From Candidatus Kaistia colombiensis (GTDB taxonomy: Bacteria; Pseudomonadota; Alphaproteobacteria; Rhizobiales; Kaistiaceae), in assembly GCA_029203105.1 (NCBI GenBank), contig CP119318.1:1626501-1690500 (forward strand): DNA of 64,000 bases, written 5' to 3'. How positions within the stretch are numbered: position 1 is the first letter of the stretch; each line of letters opens with the position of its first letter. This document shows, one piece after another, positions 56,945 through 64,000 of the stretch. Under the pieces are notes generated by a model. It did not search any database. It saw only the letters and a list, made by a program, of their open reading frames with translations, and had not been told where the DNA came from. The position numbers were made by a program, and so were the translations under genes.

Positions 56945-57547
56945 ATGAGCATTCCACAGCAGATCTACTGCACGGCGTTTCAGGGCCTCCGGCGCATCGC
57001 GACGGGGCTGCTGCCGGACGTCGCGCTGAAAAGCAAGGAAGCGGCCGATCAGGGCGGCGAGCCGGTGCTTCTCTTCGACGACGACACCAGCCGGCTGATC
57101 GAGGTCGATTTTCGCGGTTCGGCCGGCGAGGTTCTGGCCCGGCTGACCGACGACACGCCGGCTTCGGCGTCGGCCGAGGTGGTCGAGATCGCCCCGCCGC
57201 GCGGTCCCGGTCGGCCGAGGCTCGGCGTCGTCGCCCGCGAGGTGACGCTGCTGCCCCGGCATTGGCAATGGCTGGGCAGCCAGCCAGGCGGCGCCTCGGT
57301 GGCACTGCGCAAGCTGGTCGACGAAGCGCGCCGCACCAGCGAGGGCCGCGATCGTGCCCGACGGGCGCAGGAGGCGACGCAGCGTTTCATGACGGCGATG
57401 GCAGGCGATCAGCCCGGCTATGAGGAAGCGGGCCGCGCGCTGTTCGCGGGCGACCGCGAGCGCTTTCGCCAGATGATCGAGAATTGGCCGAATGATATCC
57501 GCGAGCACGCCGGTAAGCTGGCCGGTCCCGCGTTCGAAGACGTCTGA
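56945..57547 (+). CDS. DUF2239 family protein with ribbon-helix-helix-like segment
   Basis: A 200-residue protein of the uncharacterised DUF2239 (COG3644) family. Middle segment about 88-130 reads GPGRPRLGVVAREVTLLPRH followed by WQWLGSQPGGASVALRKLVDEARR: a basic AT-hook-like lead, a short beta strand (REVTLLP) and two helices with a GGAS turn, the plan of ribbon-helix-helix DNA-binding proteins. Residues 1-85 form an alpha/beta domain (RLIEVDFRGSAGEVLARL), and the C-terminal third is helical. ATG 56945 follows AAAGG; a GTG two codons earlier is the alternative. It is followed by a MATE exporter seven bases on. My inference is a self-regulating transcription factor; no function is known to me. 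Confidence 0.85.
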   Translation: MSIPQQIYCTAFQGLRRIATGLLPDVALKSKEAADQGGEPVLLFDDDTSRLIEVDFRGSAGEVLARLTDDTPASASAEVVEIAPPRGPGRPRLGVVAREVTLLPRHWQWLGSQPGGASVALRKLVDEARRTSEGRDRARRAQEATQRFMTAMAGDQPGYEEAGRALFAGDRERFRQMIENWPNDIREHAGKLAGPAFEDV

Positions 57548-57553
57548 TCCGAA

Positions 57554-58912
57554 ATGAAGCCGTGGCTGTCCCTGCCGCCGCTCTGGAGGACGTTCCTCGT
57601 CTTCCTCGGGCCGATGATCCTGAGCAACATCCTGCAGGCCCTGTCGGGCACGCTCAACAACATCTATCTCGGCCAGATGCTGGGCGTCGGCGCGCTGGCC
57701 GCCGTTGCCGCCTTCTTTCCGATCCTGTTCCTGTTCATCTCCTTCACCATCGGCCTCGGTGCCGGCGCCTCGGTGATGATCGGCCAAGCTTATGGCGCTC
57801 AGAAGCTGGAGACGGTGAAGGCCGTCGCCGGCACCACGCTGACGGTGGCGATGCTGTTCGGCGCCGTCGTTGCGATCTTCGGCGGCACGTTCACCGGCGC
57901 GATCCTGAAGGCGGTCGGCACTCCGGCCAACATCCTGACCGACGCCACCGAATATGCCCGCATCATGCTGATCGCCATGCCAGGGCTGTTCGTCTTCCTG
58001 CTGATGACCTCGATGATGCGCGGTGTCGGCGATACGGTGACGCCGCTCTACGCGCTGGCGATCTCGACGGCGACCGGCCTGCTGGTGACGCCGGCGCTGA
58101 TCCGCGGCTGGTTCGGCCTGCCACGGCTTGGCATCGCCAGCGGCGCCTATGCCTCGATCCTGTCGTTTCTGATCGCGCTCGCCTGGCTGTTCTTCTACAT
58201 GCGCCGCCGCAAGCATCCGCTGGCGCCCGACGCCGTGCTGATCCGCCATCTGCGCATCGACGGCAAGCTGCTGGTGTCGGTGCTCAAGATCGGCATTCCC
58301 TCCGGCGTGCAGCTCGTTCTTGTCTCGCTGGCGGAGATCGCCGTGCTGGCGCTGGTCAATTCGTTCGGCTCGGACGCCACCGCCGCTTATGGCACCGTCA
58401 ACATGGTGATCAACTATGTGCAGTTCCCGGCGATCTCGATCGCCATCACCGTGTCGATTCTGGGCGCGCAGGCGATCGGCGCCGGCCGCGCCGCGGCGCT
58501 CGGCATCATCACCCGCACCGGCATCCAGCTGAGCCTCATCATCACCGGCGGACTGGTAGCGATCTGCTACCTGTTTTCGCGCACGCTGATCGGCTTCTTC
58601 ATCACCAGCGAACCCGTGATCGAACTGGCGCAGACGCTGCTGCATATCGTGCTCTGGGGCTACATCATCTTCGGTATGTCGAGCGTGCTGGCCGGCGTCA
58701 TGCGGGCGAGCGGCACGGTGCTGATGCCGACCCTGATCTCGATCGTCGCGATCGTCTGCATCGAGGTTCCGGTCGCCTATGGCCTGTCCGGTCATTTCGG
58801 CATCAACGGCGTCTGGGCCGCCTATCCGATCGCCTATATCGCGATGCTGGCCATGCAGGCGAGCTACTACCGGTTCGTCTGGCGCAAGAAGTCGATCCAG
58901 AAGATGGTCTGA
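57554..58912 (+). CDS. MATE family efflux transporter
   Basis: A 452-residue exporter with about twelve helices. ILSNILQALSGTLNNIYLGQMLGVGALAAVAAFFPILFLF and GLGAGASVMIGQAYGAQ in the N-half, and the repeat ITVSILGAQAIGAGRAAALG with MRASGTVLMPTLISI in the C-half, mark the MatE fold. It probably extrudes cationic drugs or dyes in exchange for Na+ or H+. It lies seven bases after the DUF2239 gene, co-transcribed, and its stop codon is buried in a perfect hairpin (58908-58932). Confidence 0.93.
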   Translation: MKPWLSLPPLWRTFLVFLGPMILSNILQALSGTLNNIYLGQMLGVGALAAVAAFFPILFLFISFTIGLGAGASVMIGQAYGAQKLETVKAVAGTTLTVAMLFGAVVAIFGGTFTGAILKAVGTPANILTDATEYARIMLIAMPGLFVFLLMTSMMRGVGDTVTPLYALAISTATGLLVTPALIRGWFGLPRLGIASGAYASILSFLIALAWLFFYMRRRKHPLAPDAVLIRHLRIDGKLLVSVLKIGIPSGVQLVLVSLAEIAVLALVNSFGSDATAAYGTVNMVINYVQFPAISIAITVSILGAQAIGAGRAAALGIITRTGIQLSLIITGGLVAICYLFSRTLIGFFITSEPVIELAQTLLHIVLWGYIIFGMSSVLAGVMRASGTVLMPTLISIVAIVCIEVPVAYGLSGHFGINGVWAAYPIAYIAMLAMQASYYRFVWRKKSIQKMV

Positions 58913-58932
58913 GGCGGCGTCGCCGCCTCAGA
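58908..58932. terminator. Bidirectional terminator overlapping the MATE stop codon
   Basis: Perfect 12-bp arms TCTGAGGCGGCG/CGCCGCCTCAGA about a single T; the gene's TGA (58910-58912) lies in the left arm. Between convergent MATE and AsmA genes; no U-run, so termination may be imperfect. Confidence 0.65.
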
Positions 58933-58992
58933 CGCTGGGCTCTCCGCGCCGGTACGTGTGCGAGCCGGCGTTCGCTTCCCGTGAAGGGCGGT

Positions 58993-60813
58993 CTAGCGGA
59001 TCAGCGGCAACAAGGCGCGAGCAAAGCTCCGGACCGGTCCGATCGCCGGCTCGGTGCCCGTGTCGCTGCGGCGCGATAGACCGCTGAAATCCGGCACCAG
59101 GGTCGGATGCTCCCAATTGCCGCCGACGACGAAGGGAACGCGGATCGGCGTGCTGGTGGCGCCGCCGGTGGCGCGCTCGATGGTGAGGTCGCCGCGGGCG
59201 CTGAGCGACGTCGCCTGCAGTGGCGCCTCGCCGGAGAGGTTGATCTCGTAGCCGGTTCCCGTCACCCGGATCGCGGGCGCCGTGACATGGTCGGCATCGA
59301 TGTTGAAGGTGCCTTCGGCCCGGGTGAACTTGGTCGAGCCGCCGAGCAGATTGCCGCTCATAGTCCCGTCGGCGGTGATCTGCTGGGACAGTGCCGTGAC
59401 GTTGACGCCGTCGAAGCTGCCATCGGCGATCATCGCCCTGCCGCTGCCGGTGAGCGAGGTCATCAGCCCGTTCCAGTTGGCGCCGTGCGCCGATAGGCTA
59501 AGCGTGCCGGTGCCGATGCCGTCAAGCTGGCCGATGCCGAACAGGTCGGACAGCGCGGCACGCACCGGCAGGCCGTCGATGCGGGCTTGCAGCGAGGCCG
59601 AGGCAGCCTGGTCCTGCAGCGAGGCCGAGAGGCTGGCGGAGAGTCGCCCGCCATAGAGCTGGGCCTCGCCGATCGAGAGGTTCAACCGATCGTCGCGAAT
59701 CGTCGCCGAGGCCGCCGTGCGCCCGAGCCGGGCGCTGCCGAGCAGCACCTGCGCCGCCGAAATGCGCAGGTCGAGATCGTTGCTGTCGAGCGCGCCAAGC
59801 GGCAACGGCTGATCCGGCGTGGCGCGCGCAGCCGTGACCAGGCTGGCCAGCGCCTCGGCATAGGCGGAGAGATCGAGGCTCTCGAACGCCAGCGTGCCCT
59901 GGACGGACGGCCGGCCGCGCGCGAAGTCGATCGACAGCGCGCCTTCGCTCTCATTGCCGTCGACGCTGATCTTGGCGGTGGCGAAGGTCAGCGTCCCGGC
60001 CGCGAGGCTGGCGTGGGATTCGATCGAGGCACTGCCGAGCGTCGAGCCTTCGCCCATCGGCATGTCGAAGATGCCGGCGAGGCGGCGGATCGACGGCGTC
60101 GTTACCGAGAGTTCGCCTTCGCCCTTCGGCTCGGCAAGATTGGCGACCGTGCCGCTGAACGAGGCGCGCAGCGGCGTCGAGGCGATGGCGAAACGCAACG
60201 CCGTCGGGCGACCGCTGACGAGATCCAGCGGCGTGCCGATCGAGCCGTTGAAGTCGAACGCCTCGTTCTGCCAGGTGGCGCTGCCCTTGACGCTGGCGGT
60301 CGCGGCGGGATCCGGCCAGTCGAGCCGGGCGTCGACGCCAGTCAAGAGCAGTTCCTTCCGGTCCTGGCCGACATAGTGCAGCGTGCCGGAGCGGATGACG
60401 AGACGGCCGAGTTCCGAATCGCCGCGCAACGCCCGTGGCAGGCTCCAGTTCGGCTGGCCCTTGTCGTCGACGCCGAAGCGGAACACCGGATTGTCGAGCT
60501 CCAGCACCGACGGCCGGACGCGGCCGATCAGCAGTGGTAGGAAGCTCAGCTCGGCCGATAGCGAGTCCATTTCGACCAGCGGCCGCGGATCCTTGTCGGA
60601 GCTGATTCGCACCTTGGCGAAGGTGACGGCCGGGTAAGGACGGAACGAAACGGTCGGCGTGCCCTCATAGGTGAGCGCGCGTCCGCTCCACCCTGCGACT
60701 TCGCGCGTCAGGGAGCGGCGGACGGCTTCGATCGTGACCAGCTTGGGCGCCAGAAGAACGAACGCGCCGCAAAGAATCAAAATCGCTGCGAGGGCGAATA
60801 GGATCTTTTTCAT
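58993..60813 (-). CDS. AsmA family protein
   Basis: A 606-residue envelope protein with one N-terminal membrane anchor (ILFALAAILILCGAFVLLAP), the AsmA opening VRRSLTREVAGWSGRALTYEG, long beta-rich middle with SLSAELSFLPLLIGRVRPSVLELDNP and the C-terminal AsmA_2 region (ADGSFDGVNVTALSQQITADG, LLGGSTKFTRAEGTFNIDADH). Members are bridge-like lipid-transfer or outer-membrane biogenesis factors in the periplasm. Stands alone, divergent from acetoacetyl-CoA synthetase. Confidence 0.9.
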   Translation of the reverse strand: MKKILFALAAILILCGAFVLLAPKLVTIEAVRRSLTREVAGWSGRALTYEGTPTVSFRPYPAVTFAKVRISSDKDPRPLVEMDSLSAELSFLPLLIGRVRPSVLELDNPVFRFGVDDKGQPNWSLPRALRGDSELGRLVIRSGTLHYVGQDRKELLLTGVDARLDWPDPAATASVKGSATWQNEAFDFNGSIGTPLDLVSGRPTALRFAIASTPLRASFSGTVANLAEPKGEGELSVTTPSIRRLAGIFDMPMGEGSTLGSASIESHASLAAGTLTFATAKISVDGNESEGALSIDFARGRPSVQGTLAFESLDLSAYAEALASLVTAARATPDQPLPLGALDSNDLDLRISAAQVLLGSARLGRTAASATIRDDRLNLSIGEAQLYGGRLSASLSASLQDQAASASLQARIDGLPVRAALSDLFGIGQLDGIGTGTLSLSAHGANWNGLMTSLTGSGRAMIADGSFDGVNVTALSQQITADGTMSGNLLGGSTKFTRAEGTFNIDADHVTAPAIRVTGTGYEINLSGEAPLQATSLSARGDLTIERATGGATSTPIRVPFVVGGNWEHPTLVPDFSGLSRRSDTGTEPAIGPVRSFARALLPLIR

Positions 60814-61018
60814 GTCACCCGGTGACGATTGCCCCTAACGTTTCGGAAGGTGCCACGACCGAATGGCTCCCGGATAGGCAGAATTCCGTGATTTCGCAAG
60901 GCTTTTCTCGCCAGCGCCAGCACGGATTCCCGCGTGACTTGGCGGTGGGCTGCGGATATCCATGGCCGGGCAGTGAAATTTTGCCGCACTGCAACCTTGC
61001 CGGATAGGATCCTTCCCC

Positions 61019-62995
<1,977 letters not shown>

Positions 62996-63026
62996 GGGCA
63001 GGGGCAGCTCTGCCGGAGGCTGGTCC

Positions 63027-63053
63027 CTCATCTCTCCCTCTGGGGGAGGTGAG
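63027..63053. terminator. Hairpin between convergent ligase and xseA genes
   Basis: Imperfect dyad CTCATCTCTCCC/GGGGGAGGTGAG with loop TCT. Resembles the ends of the 50925-51051 repeat family and may be a truncated copy acting as terminator. Confidence 0.5.
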
Positions 63054-63066
63054 GAAAGCGCCCGAT

Positions 63067-64000
63067 CTAGAACAGGCTTTCCTGCGTCGGCGGCTTTGGC
63101 TTGGCGGCCTTCTTGGGGCGCGGTTCGGCGGCGCCGCCGGCGGCCACGGCGCCGATCTTGCCGTCCTGGAACTCGATCGTCAGTGCCTCGCCGCTGGTGA
63201 TTTGCGACGCCATGCGGACCGTCTTGCCCTCGGCGTCCTTAACGAGCGCGAAGCCGCGCGCCAGGACGCTGCGATAGGAAAGCGTCTCGGCCAAGCGCCA
63301 GGCGCGGTCGAGCCGGTCGCGGTTTTTCTCAACGATGCGGATGAAGGCGCGATTGCCCCGGCTGTCGATCTCGGCAATCTGCACGGCGCCCCGCGAAAGA
63401 CGCTGCGACAGCGGCTCGACGCGCAGGCGGCCGGCGATGCGGGCAAAACCGGCGCGCTTGCGCTCGGCATGAACCTCTAACGCACGACCTTGGCGCTCGC
63501 CCAGAGACTTCAGGCGATCGCGGGCGCGAAGGGTCAGGCGTTCGAGCGAGGCGGGTGACAGGCGGCCGGCCGTGCGCTCCAGCCGACCGCGATGCGCCAG
63601 CGTGTTGGCACCGAGCGCACGGCCGATACGGGCGGCGAGCTCGTCAAAGGAGCGACGTGGAATGGCAAGCAGGTCGTCGAGGCGCGGCAAGGCGCGGGTC
63701 GCGGCGCGCAGTTCGCGGCGACGGCCCTCGACAAGACGCAGCATCGCGCCATCGAGCCGGCGGCCGAGATCACTGACGGACCCGACCAGTTCCGAGCGAA
63801 CGGGAACCGCCATTTCGGCGGCACCGGTCGGCGTCGGCGCGCGCAAATCCGAGACGAAATCGATCAGCGTCGTATCGGTTTCGTGGCCGACGGCGGAGAT
63901 CAGCGGGATCGTCGAGGCGGCAACGGCGCGCACGACGATTTCCTCGTTGAAGCCCCAGAGATCCTCCAGGCTGCCGCCACCGCGCGCGACGATCAGCACA
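63067..64000 (-). CDS. xseA: Exodeoxyribonuclease VII large subunit, 3' part
   Basis: The C-terminal 310 or so residues of XseA; the N-terminal OB-fold and first part of the catalytic domain lie right of the window. Visible are IVARGGGSLEDLWGFNEEIVVRAV and ISAVGHETDTTLIDFVSDLRAPTPTGAAEMAVP, the conserved active-site blocks, then a long coiled-coil (Arg/Ala/Glu-rich) and the C-terminal beta segment VLARGFALVKDAEGKTVRMAS. With the XseB subunits it degrades single-stranded DNA. The tail is rich in Lys/Pro (PRPKKAAKPKPPTQ). Confidence 0.94.
   Translation of the reverse strand, partial: VLIVARGGGSLEDLWGFNEEIVVRAVAASTIPLISAVGHETDTTLIDFVSDLRAPTPTGAAEMAVPVRSELVGSVSDLGRRLDGAMLRLVEGRRRELRAATRALPRLDDLLAIPRRSFDELAARIGRALGANTLAHRGRLERTAGRLSPASLERLTLRARDRLKSLGERQGRALEVHAERKRAGFARIAGRLRVEPLSQRLSRGAVQIAEIDSRGNRAFIRIVEKNRDRLDRAWRLAETLSYRSVLARGFALVKDAEGKTVRMASQITSGEALTIEFQDGKIGAVAAGGAAEPRPKKAAKPKPPTQESLF

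Noticed and set aside
59587..60540. A 317-codon open frame opposite the AsmA gene
   Set aside because: Antisense frame of a GC-rich gene, with no recognisable motif or ribosome site.
60981..60994. TTGC-N6-GCAA dyad as a PhaR-type site
   Set aside because: Spacing differs from the usual short TGC-N-GCA pattern and arms are only four bases; noted in the gene entry only.

Overview
The window is GC-rich (about 64 percent by eye), densely coded chromosomal DNA of an alphaproteobacterium, most likely of the order Hyphomicrobiales (Rhizobiales). The pointers are a ThuEFG/AglA-type alpha-glucoside locus, the cysG-DUF2849-cysI-cysH-DUF934 sulfate assimilation order, an assimilatory APS-type reductase, FrcBCA-like sugar transport and many solute-binding-protein transporters. 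A Kaistia-like genus is possible, but the sequence alone does not settle it. I saw no rRNA, tRNA, CRISPR array, insertion sequence or prophage.

Layout. 0-2.5 kb: end of an RbsC-type sugar permease, an IclR regulator and a COG3618 lactonase-like amidohydrolase. 2.6-7.7 kb: polysaccharide deacetylase, single-domain response regulator, MgtC-like protein, DUF1345 membrane protein. 5.6-13.4 kb: penicillin-binding protein 1C and a giant alpha-2-macroglobulin, a known partnership. 13.7-16.3 kb: a small protein and an inverse autotransporter carrying a beta-helix passenger. 16.4-18.0 kb: dgoK-dgoA (2-keto-3-deoxygalactonate use). 18.1-26.0 kb: LprI-like protein, LacI regulator, then binding protein, two permeases, GH13 alpha-glucosidase and ATPase under two matching LacI operators. 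26-29 kb: GST, Cys-rich GLG1-repeat protein, VOC protein, SMP-30 lactonase. 29.2-32.7 kb: zwf and edd, both with apparent frameshifts and no pgl between them.

33.0-38.1 kb: a tight sulfate assimilation operon (cysG, DUF2849, cysI, cysH, DUF934) followed by a ferredoxin. 38.5-42.6 kb: DUF2798 protein and a TetR-regulated YbhG/F/R-like exporter. 42.9-48.0 kb: SDR-type epimerase, nitronate monooxygenase and a ribose/fructose-type ABC importer. 48.2-56.9 kb: polyamine locus, with gamma-glutamylputrescine synthetase, aminotransferase and oxidase running left from a divergent promoter and PotFGHI running right. 56.9-64 kb: DUF2239 plus MATE exporter behind paired palindromes, AsmA-like protein, acetoacetyl-CoA synthetase, and the 3' part of xseA cut by the window edge.

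The most interesting items are: a DUF2239-MATE unit whose first protein has a ribbon-helix-helix-like stretch and whose promoter is wrapped by palindromes (a possible self-regulated efflux module); the inverse autotransporter with a beta-helix passenger; a DUF1345 gene whose conserved N-terminus lies upstream of any ATG/GTG/TTG and may start at AUU; and four single-base indels confined to zwf-edd. Smaller observations are dispersed palindromic repeats and several candidate operators.
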